In this document: positions 34,876 to 46,436 of the stretch, piece after piece
Layout of the letters: each line of letters begins with the position of its first letter
Position numbering within the stretch: the stretch's first letter is position 1
Source of the DNA: Nissolia schottii
Taxonomy: Eukaryota; Streptophyta; Magnoliopsida; Fabales; Fabaceae
DNA length: 64,000 nucleotides
NCBI GenBank assembly: GCA_003254905.1
Contig: QANU01017537.1
Span: 271,855 to 335,854, forward strand
Reading direction: 5' to 3'
Made by a program: the position numbers and the translations under genes
Notes under the pieces: model-generated
Seen by the model: the letters and a program-made list of their open reading frames with translations, nothing else
Database searches by the model: none
Told to the model about the DNA's origin: nothing

Positions 34876-37800
34876 TATTATATAAATATCTATAGAAGGG
34901 TTAAGAAACCTTACACGGTCTGGCTCCGTTTTCATTTGATCGCGTTTTGTCCAAATGTCTCACACACGGTTGCCCTAAAAATATTCCGGACATACCGTTG
35001 TGATCCATTAATTTTTCCCTTCGATCCGGAAGCGTTTTTCCAGAGATCTTGGACTTTCTTACCGAGTCGAGAAATTCCATGGGTGTTTTCCGGTATCCGA
35101 AACAATTCCCGTTCGAGCCGAAACTCGCCCATTGGCTCCGGGAAATTTATGGGACAACAAAACCTAACCCATATCCCTAAATCCCTGGGGTTTTGGAGGT
35201 TTAATTCTCCCACCCTCGCCTTCTCCAGTCTCCCGGCCGTTCTTGATGGCGTACTCGACGGGTTTTCCGTGCACGAGGATTCGGGATGTTACAAAGGTGG
35301 GTGGGTAGTGGGCTGAAACACACTTGACCCCCAACCAAAAACTACCCAATAAGGTTTTTAAAATTTAAAAATAATAACAAAATGTAAAATCTAACCCTAA
35401 TTCCTCCCCCTTTGTTCTCACTTAGCAGTTAGCGCCGCACACAGCAATAGCACTTCCTCTCTCCTTCCACGGCCTCTCTCTCCCCTGATTCCTCTCTCTT
35501 TTAGGTTTAGGGTCGCATTAGGTCAAAAATGACCCGGTTTCGTGACCCACATCAACAGAGAATGACCGCACGTGCAGCGTCACAACAAAGTGCTTTGTCA
35601 AAGCAATTCACAATTCTGACGAGAAATTGGATGATTCCAACGGCTCCCCGACTCAGCTAAGCGATTATAATTACTGGGTATGTGAATTGGATTGAATCGT
35701 ACGATTCACAATACAGAATCATGTGATTTAATAACACCAATTTTCATTATTTCACTTAATGGAAACGGATTTCTTAACCTAATTTTACTAGAAGTCAGAA
35801 CTCAAAATGAAGAGGAGACATTATAGTTCAAGTATTCAAATATGGATAACTTCTTGACATTAAAGGCCTTCTTTTTATAACATGAATAGTATTCTTCCTA
35901 TGGTAACCAAATTCAACGGAAAGCAGAAAAAGAACTTTCTTGCAGTGGCAATAATTATCAATTACAAAAGTTTCATTGGCTAACAAGAAAACTTACTCCT
36001 CGTGTATTGGAATCAAAACATAGGCCTTCTGAAAAATATTTACACCCTTCCACCACCTTCTGAATTTCACAAAGAATGACTCTCTGTCATTTCCCTAGAA
36101 ATTCCAATGGAAAATGAATTAGAGCATATACAAAATACAGTTCAAAGAGAAGGGGAGGACGGGGAGAAATTAACTTCATCACAAAAGCATCTTTAAAACA
36201 AATAGATAACCTAAATGCAAGATTCTCGTCCATATGTTGCCCCACAAGCTCTAAAAACAGTCTTTAACTAATTGAGTGTTTGCTAAATAAGTTGTTATTA
36301 AAATGTTAAACAAAAATTATTGTAAGAAAGATAGCAATTAACAAGAACCAGATCAAATAATTATTTTTAAATCATTACTAAACTATTTTTGCCATGAATC
36401 AACTTTCCTAAAAGCTTAAGTTGTTCGGCGAAGACACATCAGCTGTTTTTATATCGTACACGCCCCCTCACACAAAAAAAAAAGCCATTTATGCTTGAAA
36501 TGTGAACAATGCACAGACCCACCATAGTTAACTAAGTGTGGTCCCACTCAACTTATCAGACTACTCTTCCTTTAGACAATTTCACAAGCCTTCTAGTACA
36601 TAAAGCAGAGGAAAGCAGCTTGTCCTAAATGGCCACATCACAAAAGAGCAACAAAAAAGAAATTGCTAGAAAACTGCGATGATCATGATACAAATGTTAC
36701 AAATTGCTAGTTTATGGTTCCGAAGCAGTTATTGGTTCAAAGATTTACATCTTATGGTGATGAGTTGCCTTAATCTCAAATTTTACTTTCAAAATTATAA
36801 AGCAAAACACACTTTATTTCAAAAAAGCGCACCAATTACTTCTCAACCATCAGTCAAATCAGCCAACCAGCAAAGGATATACAATATTTGGAATAGAACA
36901 ATCAACAATGCATTATATCTTAGACTAAGTCTGCTTACCAAGAATAAGAACAATAATCTCCGTGCATGTGCATGTGCACAAAGATAATTAAGTACCTTAT
37001 AGGAAACAGCCTCCTGAAGCTTCTTGTAAAAATATGTATTGAAGAAATGATAGTCAGATAATGATCTATTGGTCAGAGATGCTTGCTGCTTCAAATATCT
37101 AGTTAATAAAAAATGTCATAAGTAAAAAGCTTAAAAACTAAATATGCAAAATATGTGCAAGGATTATTTGTCCTATGGTTCAAGTTTTCAACATGACTAT
37201 TCCAAAAGGGATATAAACAGCTAATCAGCTCAAGAATCAAAGGAAGAGAAACGTATTAACAAGTACACAACTCAAGTAAGGAAAGCCGGTGGAGCAATAT
37301 CAAATTTCCAGCAGTTATAATCAACTAAGAATAGCCCATGTCAATCCTTTAGGGGTCATGAATGTTATATCATAATATTATAAAAGAAAAAGGAATATAT
37401 AATCTAAGAGTAGTTCTACATAAACCAAAAATGTCTGGCACGATTTTCAACAAATTATCATCAACCATTCGATTTTCTTAATAATTAATCATGATGGAAT
37501 TGTAATAAAACAGTTTGGGATCAAAGTGTACAATACTTTCATACATTTTTGTGCAGAAATACTCCGGGCTATGAATCATTAGCCATAATCTAATGGATAA
37601 GTTTAAATTACCTATATTTTCACAACATTTGAAAATTTAAAATTAGAGAGTTTTGTCCATTTTAATAGTCCAAAGATATATATACACATGTACACAACAT
37701 GCTCCAAATATATAAATGGTATTAAATTGGTCCTTCAATGTCAAATTTTTGCCATCAAATTGGACCATAAAATGAAACTGACGGGCTCTTGAAAGACAAA

Positions 37801-40800
37801 ACTAATGGCATTAATTATCATTAAACAATCAATTTGATGACGCAGATAAATTAAGGACCAATGTGATGTCACGAACAACCGCGAAGGACCAAGATGGTGT
37901 TTAAATTAAAACATAAAACTGATTTTATGTCAATGACTAAATACCTCAAACAATAATTACAAAACAAACAATTAAAACTTCAACAACTAAACCTTGTTCC
38001 ACTAGGTCGGTCAGCTACATGGATTAGATGATGTTATAGTGTCTTATCGTAAATACAATAGGAATTTCTATGCCAATAATTTTGATATTTAGGAAGAACC
38101 AAAATAAAAAACCAACCCTCTTCAATGTCCTATCGAGCATGTATCAATCGCTCTTTCCACCTACATCCCCACCAAATTGCATCTTAGTGTAACTAATGAA
38201 AGAAAGCACCAAAACTACATGTTTCACTTCATAGCAAAAAAGAAAAGCTCTAAAGGGAACTACTAGGTAGAAGGGAGGGAGGAGCAAAAATACACTTACT
38301 GTATGTAAAAGTTCATAATAGTTGATGTTAAATAGCTCTCAGGGGCAAGGCAATCAATGTCCGAGTAACAAACTTCAACGCACTCTGGATCATCACTGAG
38401 TCATCACAAAGGAAAGTTAAAAGGTCATGTGAGAAAAATTAGATCTAGAAAAGTATGGTGAAAGGACAAAGTTCTAGTATTACTCTTTTGAAGTACCTTG
38501 ATGGATAATAGATCTTGGCATCTTTTATGCTGAAAAGAGACAAGTGAATAAAATAAAACTACAGATTTCATAGGCATGTTGCTGAAGATGAAATAAATAA
38601 GTAGATAAACATTCAAAAGCAATCAAAGTCCCTTACTATTCAGCTAATTTGTTTTCTTGCTCTGTCTTCTCCAGTACACAAGGTTCATCATCCTCATCAT
38701 CATCCTCATCCTCATCAACAAGAACAATGGGCTTACCCTGTTTAAGACATGTTATATATAATTTATTACGCATAAGCAATTACTGAAACTAAATTCGTGT
38801 TATCACCAAACAACTACTCAAATTGAGGGTTTTAAGTTGTAATATAAATGACTCTAGCCACCAAAGGTTATAAGCTAACAAAAAAAGAAGAATGGATAAA
38901 CAAGACACTTTTCTATATAATATAAATAAGACATACTTATACCTTCCTGGACCTTGAGCCCTCTGATTGAATTGCATGTGCAGTGTCGTTCCTGCCAGGT
39001 GAGGAAAAAGCAAATAAGAATCCAACATATTTATTCATTCATTAAAAAATCCCATTCAAAGCCATATAACAAATCATATCAGCCACCATCGTCAGCTCAA
39101 GTAGTAAGGGTGCAGAAGAGTTAATCATATCAATAATTAGTAGCAAATGATTATGATGTTAAACATGAAGATGATCCATGAACACAACCACAACACCATA
39201 GGATATATAACTGCAATAAATAACAGTTAAACTTCACATATGATTCTGAAAATCATAAATGTAATATGTTAAGTATAAAGATGATGACTGGAGTCAAAAT
39301 TTATCACCAACTATTCACTTCTTTCTTTTTTTTATTTCCTTCTTCTATCTCTCTCTCACTTTTGGTTTAGTATGAACCTATCTCTTTTGCATTGAAAATA
39401 TTAGAAGGAAAGTAAACTAAAATCCATAAAATCAAGGAAAATAAAATACAAACCAGTTCCATTATATGAGACAGTCAAATAGCATACATAAGCACAAATA
39501 ATCTTCCTCTAATCATCTGATATAGCTCGGACTATTCAACAATAATTGCAAACTTCTAACTAGCATATAACATTTTGATAGACAAGGGCTGCCAGAACAA
39601 CTACAAAACCTTAGTCCTTAACAGGACATCCAAATGGTTGAGCATTAGGTTCTCTAGTGCCGAAGTTTTGATTTCATTGGAAGCAGTTGGAGTGAAAAAT
39701 AAGACAAGCAGGTAAACTACCACTTGTGTTTTAGGATGAAATGGACTACTCTTCGTCCATCTACCACAAATTTTCGTGGACCCCAGCTCAAATATACAAG
39801 GCTACACAACCTTATGAACTAATGAATACTCATGGGTAAATCTAACTTGCAAACTGGCATTCAGTCAAAAATGCAGTACATCAGTTTTTGAGAAGCAAAA
39901 GATACATCTCAAGTGAATCAACAATGGAAAAATGACTCAATGAGGTAGATATGATATACCTCAATGACAAAATCACAAAATAACGTCAGCATTTTATAGT
40001 GTTGGAATTATAAAACCATAAGGAAGACATTTTCTCTTACACTCTTGTAAAGCACCTGGACAGTTTTTTCCCATTGGTCTGCAGAGAGAAAGTGGAAGTT
40101 GCTCTCCAGCTTTTATCATCATTCAATGTATCACGCTTGGAAATATTGCTAGGGCCCTTAAATGGCGATTTTCTTGAAGATGTTTGAAGCTTCTTTACTC
40201 CTTTAGAGCCTCCATTGTCTCTTGTAGTCTGGTCGTTGCTATGTTTGAAATGGGGCATCTCTTTTCTAAATGCTTCAACTGGGGAACAATCAGTCTGCTC
40301 AACAAATTGAAGTCAAATAGAGCACTAACAGGCAAGTTAGAAAGGAAAAACAGAGTATTTTACGTATGATGCAAAGGACCTTACATCATCTTCCATTTTC
40401 TTAACAAAACAAGATGCAAATGAGGATTGTAACAGTGGTGCTTGAGGTCTAAATTCACTAGACATACCTACAAAAGGATTCAGTTACTCAATAACCAACA
40501 AACAAATAATATAATTGGCACAGCGTGAATTACATATATGTCATGCTAATCATCAGGTACACATTGTCCAGATTGATAATCTGATGACAAAAAACTTTTC
40601 CGTATTTTCCAAGAATGAACAAAAAGGGCACAGTGGCACATGGTAGACCATACCCAAGGTATTATACCACTCCTTAACCAAAGAAATGCCAAGCCTTAAA
40701 GATTATGCCACAATGGCATCGACATTAAAAAAAAGTTATCAATAGCGGAAATAGCAAATAGCCAAAAACCTGCTATGAATACCACTATAGTGTCGCTATA

Positions 40801-41736
40801 ACCGCTATAGCACCACTATAACCACTATTAATAACATAGCGGTGTGCTCCATTTCTGCTACGCCATAACGCTACAGCACCCTATAGCCACTTTTTAATGA
40901 GACTGCATTAAAATACACTTAAAGATCAGTCTAAATAACCATTCTCTGGGAGCAATCATATCATTAGGTTCCTCAGTGGTACCAAGCTTGACTTTCGCGT
41001 TTGACCCCACCCGTCCGTTTCTTTGCTCGCCACTAAATCCATATCTCGTAAACAAACAAATCCCATGTACTTCAAAAGGATAACTAGCATTGCTATAAAA
41101 CTGCCTGAAACCAAAATAGAATCCTCACCAACGCCACTTGAGCCCGTAGCCGCGCGTCTCAACTTATCATCCTCCTCAACATCCTGTTCAACAAAGGAAC
41201 ACAAAAACCAAATAAAACATGAGTAACTAAACAGAGAACAAATCCTTCAACATCAATAAAATAAACACTACAATACGCCCTAAAAACTTCAATCAACGCA
41301 GATTAACCACACCAAACCTTCTAAAGCCAATGCCTCAATCAAGCACACGATAAACAAAATTCACACATTGAAAAATTAAATAAATAAATAAAATAGCGTG
41401 CTGGCATATTGAGAAGCAAACCTGTGGGGGCGGCTTCCTGCTGCGGCGAGCGAGCTCTTCCTCGATGCGCTTGATGGCGAGGAGGATCTTGGCGCCGCCG
41501 TCCCGCAACTTGTGGCGGGTTCTCTGGAGCGTGGTCTTCTTGCTGCGAATGGAGTCGAGGAGCTGGTGCTCCTGCATCATGTCGAGGCCGTCGGCGGCGG
41601 AGGCGGAGTGATCGGAAGCCATGGGCTTGACGACGAGCTGCGGCGGGGGAGCGTCGTCGTGGTCGGGGAGGAGGGAGTTCCAGTCAAGGTCAAGAGGTCG
41701 CTTCTTCTGGGACTTGGGTTCCGCTTCAAGGTCCAT
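28191..41736 (-). CDS. SUMO-specific cysteine protease, OTS/ULP1C-D type, 14 exons, 550 aa
   Basis: Exons in transcript order: 41736-41422, 41183-41129, 40467-40385, 40294-40056, 38991-38943, 38737-38637, 38529-38497, 38395-38300, 37098-36996, 36094-35997, 29983-29861, 28878-28764, 28515-28408, 28325-28191. All junctions are GT-AG and phases agree. The protein removes SUMO from targets and matures SUMO precursors. The C48 catalytic set is intact: H393 in DLHWSL, D416 in LHLDSL, Q474 in VPQQ and C480 in EYDCGLF. The N-terminal part has the conserved coiled segment around KLRDGGAKILLAIKRIEEEL and an acidic Asp/Glu run (exon 6) before the protease domain. The Arabidopsis counterparts OTS1/OTS2 act in the nucleus in salt tolerance (recalled knowledge). 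Intron 10 (29984-35996) is 6.0 kb because of two nested transposons. At1g60220 (ULP1D) is the likely positional counterpart. Confidence 0.93.
29235..29615. repeat. GACACG-rich repeat in intron 10 of the SUMO protease gene
   Basis: Both sides carry GACAC/GTGTC words: GACATGACACGGCAACACAC on the left and GTGTGCCAGACATAGGGACAC on the right, in roughly inverted relation. Between them are GGACACGG, GGACACG and TTGGACAC words in AT-rich DNA. It looks like a decayed MITE-type repeat, but termini and target duplication were not settled. A short (CA)n run lies just outside, at about 29081-29098. Confidence 0.35.
34138..34375. repeat. Array of TTTCATTCGAATG / TCAATCGATTGAA near-palindromes within the solo LTR
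   Basis: About ten related words alternate in orientation: TTCATTCGAATG, TTCATTCGACT, TTCGTTCGATTGAAA, TTCAATCGATTGAAA, TTCAATTGATTGAAA and TTCAATCGAATGAAA. Intervals are about 20-40 bp. Several are true palindromes around TCGA or ATCGAT. They may be regulatory or structural LTR repeats. Confidence 0.8.
34845..34876. repeat. (ATT)n microsatellite within the solo LTR
   Basis: About ten ATT/TTA trinucleotides with one interruption follow a polypyrimidine stretch. Confidence 0.95.
40730..40905. repeat. CTATAGC-rich repeat in intron 2 of the SUMO protease gene
   Basis: The words CTATAG, GCTATAACC, CACTATA and ATAGCGG recur in both orientations over about 170 bp, so the segment could fold back on itself. 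It resembles small MITE-like repeats of legume genomes. Ends and target duplication are not clear. Confidence 0.45.
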
Positions 41737-42500
41737 TTTTCTCACTCACTCCATTCGTCGATTTTGAGTGAATTGCGCGTGCGTTACCAGGTACTACCGA
41801 CGAATCCCTGGAAGAGAAGAGAATCAGTGCAGAAATGAAGGCCAGTGACGCCCCATTTTGCGCCTCGTGTTTTTTTGTTTTCCTTTCGATTTTGCCAAGC
41901 GCCCTTACTATGCTGTGCGCTGGCCCCTCTGCCACTGCTGCTTCTATTCTGCCCTCCTCAATTCCCAAAGGTAGAGAGTAATAGCGTGGGACTCTCCTCA
42001 ATTATTTTTTTTATAATAATAATATCTAATCCACACCATGTTTGGTAGGTATTATCCTCTAATAAATTTATTACCATGTGAAAATAATATATTTTTCTTC
42101 AGTTGGGTTGGGCTGGTTTTGTTTAGAGGGAAAAAAAAAATAACCCAATTATGTCAAGGTGAATTAGGTTAGATACTTGATAAAAAAATTGAGCATAATT
42201 GAGCAACACGGCCCAATCCAGCCCAATTTAAAGTTGGATTGGGTTAGATGTGGTATTCAAGTTGTGAAAATTTCAACTATTTTTTTTTTAAGAATATATA
42301 AAATTGCAATGAGTTGTGCCTCATGTGGCACCTAGCGTACTCCTTGTGCCGCTAGGTTTTTGGTGTTGAGTTGAGGGTTCAATCTCTAAATATTGGTGTT
42401 GAGTTGAGGGTTCAATCTCTAAATAGCCATCATTTCCCACACCCTTGAACTCGTCGTAGAAATTAGTGTTAGTGGTGCTTGGCCACCAAATTACAAGAGT
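41737..42500. other. Upstream region of the SUMO protease gene
   Basis: The first few hundred bases right of the ATG (higher coordinates, minus-strand gene) should hold the 5' UTR and promoter. No TATA box stands out. At 42362-42425 a 32-bp unit (TTGGTGTTGAGTTGAGGGTTCAATCTCTAAATA) is tandemly duplicated. Its GGGTTCAATCTC resembles a pol III B box, so an old SINE-like scrap is possible. Confidence 0.4.
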
Positions 42501-45500
42501 TGCAAAATTTATACTATGTATGAGAGTATTATAAATGATGAAAGAAAGTTGCTAATAATGCAAGGAATGGAGAGGCAAAGAAGGGAGTGGACCAAGTCAT
42601 GGTATCCCCATGTTTGAACAGTAATGTTCTGGTTGAGCCTCTTGAATATAAATAAATAATTTAAATAATTATTTACATGACATATAACGAATATAAGAAA
42701 AAAGTGGGGTGTTATAATTCCATCCCCCAAAGAAAAATTTTGCCCACGAAATTTAGTACTTGTGAAGAATTTCAAGTACTCGTTTCTCATCTCCGTCTCG
42801 AGCTCCTATGGTTGTTTTGTGAGCTTGCCTTCTCCCTAGACGACTTGTACTAGTGTCACTTACTTATTCCTAGTTTGCCGGACCTTGCGATAAATGATTT
42901 TCTTTGGGGATAAGGACTATGATAGGCCTTCCCTTAACTTAACCACGTCAGACACAAGCACATGATCTCGGATGATTGGTATTTATAGAGTTGTGACACA
43001 TGGAAGACATTATAGAGGTTGGATAAATTTGGTGGGAGGGCTATTTTGTAAGGCTACTGACCTTACAGGCTTCAGAATTTGGAAGGTTCCTATGAAGTGT
43101 GGACTTAACTTCTTGACCTTAAGGACTCTACTTATTCCTGTTGTAGGGGTGATATTGAGGAATACATAGTCTCCTTCCACAAATTATATTAGCTTGCATA
43201 TGGAATCAACATAACGTTTTTGGCGGCTTTGTACTGTAAGGATCTGTTCTTGGATTCCCTTTATCCAGTCTGTCGCATCCCTAACTAGGTCGGGTCCTAG
43301 TTGATAAGACTCTCCACTATCGTTCCAATACAAGGGTGGCTGAAATTTCCGTCTGTATAGTGCTTCTAAAGGGGTAATACCGATATTGGAATGATAATTG
43401 TTATTCTACGCAAATTCAACTAGCGACAAGAGTTTATCCTAACTCTCTAGTATGTCAAGGACACATGCTGGCAGCATGTCTTACAATGTCTAAATGGTTC
43501 GTTTTGACTGCCCATTTGTCTACAGGTGTAGCTGAACTTAGTCGTAATTGTGACTCATAAGCCTTCTGAAAATGTCGTCCAAAATCTTGACGTAAACCAT
43601 GGATCCCTATCTGAAATGATCGTTAAAGGTACGCCATGCAATCTAACTATCTCCTAGACATAGAGCTGAGCAAGTTTTCTCATCAGATAGTTTATTTTAA
43701 TTGGGAGGAAGTAGGCAGATTTGGTTAGCCTATCCACAATTACCCAAATAACATCTACACCCTATCGCTGTTTGACGAAATCCTGACACGAAGTCCATCA
43801 AAATCTCTTCCCATTTCCATATGTTAATAATGGGTCGATCTAGTAACCCCATGAGGTTTCTGATGCTCGATTTTCACCTTCTGGCACACTAGACATTTTT
43901 TGACCACATCGCTACGTCTTTCTTTAACCCGGGCCACCAGAACATCTTATTCAAACCATGGTACATCTTCGTCATCCCCAAGTGTATCGTAAAGTGGCTC
44001 TTGTGTGCTTCTTCCAAGATGTCCCTTCTCAGCCTATTGCCATTCGGCACGTAGATCTGTTGGTTGAATTTCAAAATTTTGTCCATTCCATAAGTGGCTT
44101 CCTTGTCCCTTCCCTCTTTTACCATCTTCAAAAATTTCAACCAAGCTCCATCCTTGCTATCCCTCTGAGCTTCCACGATCCTCCTTCTGAATTCGTTGGT
44201 AATTTGTATTTGGCACAACTTCATGGTACTAGCATAGAGAGTGATACCCAAATTGAGGTCTCTAATGCCATTGATTAGTTCTGCCTCCTTAATCATCATC
44301 TGTGATGTGCGCAATGACTTACGACTAAGTGTGTCGGCTACCACATTTGCCTTCCCAAGGTGGTATTTTAGCTCAAAATCATAGTCTTTCAAGAATTCCA
44401 ACCACCTCCTTTGCCCCATGTTGAACTCCTTCTAATCGAAGAGGTACTTCAGGTTCTTGTGGTCAGAAAACATCTCGAATCTGACACCATACAAGTGATG
44501 TCTCCATATTTTAAGTGCAAATACTATTGTGGTCAATTCCATATCGTGAGTAGGGTGGTTGACTTTGTGGGCCTTAAGCTGGCGAGATGAAAATGCCACT
44601 ACTTGGCAATTCTACATCAGCACATATCCCAAGCCTATATCGGAGGCATCACAATAGACTTCGAATGGTATGTGAGGGTCAGATAACACAAGGACCAGTG
44701 CGGTGGTCAACTTGTCCTTCAACACTTGAAAGCTCTGCTCTCATTTTGGGGACCATACGAAAAGTACTCTCCTCCGTGTTAGCTTGGTAAGGGGCAACGC
44801 GATCTGAGAGAACCCTTTGATGAACCTCTTGTAGTAGTCGAAAAATCCCAAGAAGCTCCTGATTTCCGTTATCGAGGTTGTTCTTTCCTAGTTCTTCCCT
44901 GCTTCAATCTTATTTGGATCTATAGAAATTCCCTGTTCTGACAACACGGGACCCAAAAATTTCATCTCCTTCATCCAGATCTTGCACTTGGAGAGCTTAG
45001 CGTATAGCTTCCTACTCCTGATAATATCCAGCACCACCTTTACATGCTCTACGTGTTCATCCTTAGTTCTTGAATATGAGGATGTCGTCAATAAAAACTA
45101 CTATATACTTATCCAGGTAAGCTCGAAAAATCCAGTTCATGTAGTCCATAAAGATTGCTAGGGAATTTGTCAATCAAAATTCCGTCTTTGGAATGTCTTC
45201 GTCCTTGACTCGAATTTGGCGGTAACCAGATCAGAGATCGATCTTTGAGAACACCTTCAAACCCTTCAATTGGTCCATTAAGTAGTCAATCCTCGGGAGT
45301 GGATATTTCTTCTTGATGCTAACCTTGTTGAGTTTCCTGTAATCTATGCATGACCTCATCGAACCATTATTCTTCCTCACAAACAGTATTAAGGCTCTCC
45401 ACAGTTACGCACTTGACCGAATAAATCATTTTTCCAATAACTCCTCTAGCTGATGCTTCAACTCCTTCAACTGTACTGGGAGCATTCGATGCAAAGCTAC

Positions 45501-45560
45501 CGAGATTGGCCTTGCCCTAGGAACCAAATTAATGGAAAACTCCACTTCTCGCTTTGGGGG
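42500..45560 (-). mobile_element. Ty3/gypsy pol remnant with part of its 3' LTR (fossil, minus strand)
   Basis: Minus-strand fragments match, in order from right to left, the reverse transcriptase start (45426-45560), the RT core with YAKLSKCKIW and FLGPVLSEQGI (44888-45091), the RNase H end with YHLGKANVVADTLSRKS, and the integrase zinc-finger region with HLGMTKMYHGL and FWWPGLKKDV (43889-44419). A G-rich tract followed by TATAACACCCC near 42714-42730 (minus strand) looks like a polypurine tract and LTR start, placing LTR sequence below it. The style is that of Del/Tekay chromoviruses. It is broken in many places and lacks its 5' part; it is old. Confidence 0.8.
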
Positions 45561-46436
45561 AAACTCAAAAAAGGCAAGACTAAGGTAAAGTTTGCCAATA
45601 AGCCTAAGGTGCAAGAAAATGTTAAACATGTGACCAAGCCAAAGGCTCAAAAGGAGGACACTTGTTTCTACTACAATGAAACTAGTCATTGGAAAAGGAA
45701 TTGTAAGGTCTTCTTGGAAGAACTGAAGAAGAAGAGTAATGACTCATCATCTTCAAGTATCTTTGCTATGGAAATTAACATGTCTACTTCCATTTCCTAG
45801 GTATTAGATATTGGATGTGGATCTTACATTTGTACAAATGTGCAGGGGATTAAAAGGAGTAGACAGCTGAAAAGGGGCGACATGGACCTACGAGTGGGAA
45901 ATGGAACAAGAGTTGCTGCATTAGCTGTAGGAACATATGAAATAATTTTGCCTAATGGGCTCTTGTTAGAATTGAACAATTGTTTTTATGTCCCTGCTTT
46001 GAGTAGGAGTATTATATGAGTTTTTAGTTTGGACAATGAAGGTTTTTCATTTCTCATTAAGAATAAGAGATGTTGCATTTATTATGACGACTTGCTTTAT
46101 TGCATCGCAAACTCGTATAATGGTCTTTATATCCTAAACCCAGACACACCTAACAATGGTGATATCTCAGACACACCTAACAATGGTGATATCTATAATA
46201 TAACTACCAAGAAAATCAAAGAAAATTATGTGAATCCAACCTATTTATGACATTGTCGTCTAGGCTACATAAATAAGAAACGCATCTCTTAGCTCCATCA
46301 AGATAGACTTTTAGCTTCATATAATTACGAATCATTTGAAATATACGAATCTTTTTTACTAGGCAAAATGACTAAGAAACTCTTTTACCGGTCACAAAAC
46401 AAGGGTCGCTGACTTATTGGGCCTATTACATACCGA
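45561..46436 (+). mobile_element. Ty1/copia remnant: gag zinc knuckle, protease and GAG-pre-integrase region (fossil)
   Basis: The plus strand encodes a CxxC zinc-knuckle-like segment ([14 protein letters not shown]), a protease-like segment with the GCGSYICTN signature, and an integrase-proximal HCRLGYINKKR segment. These are typical of plant copia polyproteins. The left side abuts the opposite-strand gypsy remnant at about 45560. The right side ends abruptly at about 46436, where foreign LTR-like sequence begins. It is broken in several places and not functional. Confidence 0.75.

Larger units (their letters stand above)
32101..35293 (-). mobile_element. Solo LTR, about 3.19 kb, with perfect 5-bp TSD (retrotransposon fossil)
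   Basis: The plus strand starts TGCAACACCC and ends CGGGATGTTACA, so the ends are TG..CA with a near-perfect inverted pair. The 5-bp duplication AAGGT flanks it at 32096-32100 and 35294-35298. Read on the minus strand it starts TGTAACATCCCGAATCC, which resembles long LTRs of Ty3/gypsy chromoviruses. It is GC-richer than its surroundings. It contains duplicated blocks (TGCCCGGGTTAG units near 33465-33520; ACCCTTTTGGGACTGG units near 33844-33900), an array of CATTCGA/TCGATTG near-palindromes at 34138-34375, an (ATT)n tract, and a minus-strand frame at 32564-32929. No gag or pol is left. It lies within a hAT-like element inside an intron of the SUMO protease gene, so it is the youngest of the three layers. 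Confidence 0.85.
31662..35739. mobile_element. hAT-like non-autonomous element split by a later LTR insertion
   Basis: The two halves, 31662-32100 and 35299-35739, total about 880 bp. The outer ends are inverted: CATGGTTATTGAATCGCA on the left and TGGTGTTATTAAATCACATG read inward from the right, each followed by further GAATCG/GATTC words. An identical 8-bp direct repeat, ATTTTCAT, flanks the pair at 31654-31661 and 35740-35747, which is the hAT target size. It lies inside intron 10 of the SUMO protease gene. It has no coding capacity that I recognise. Confidence 0.7.

Noticed and set aside
34768-35316. 182-residue open frame on the plus strand within the solo LTR
   Set aside because: Composed of translated (ATT)n and LTR sequence (poly-Ile) with no domain; antisense to the likely LTR orientation.
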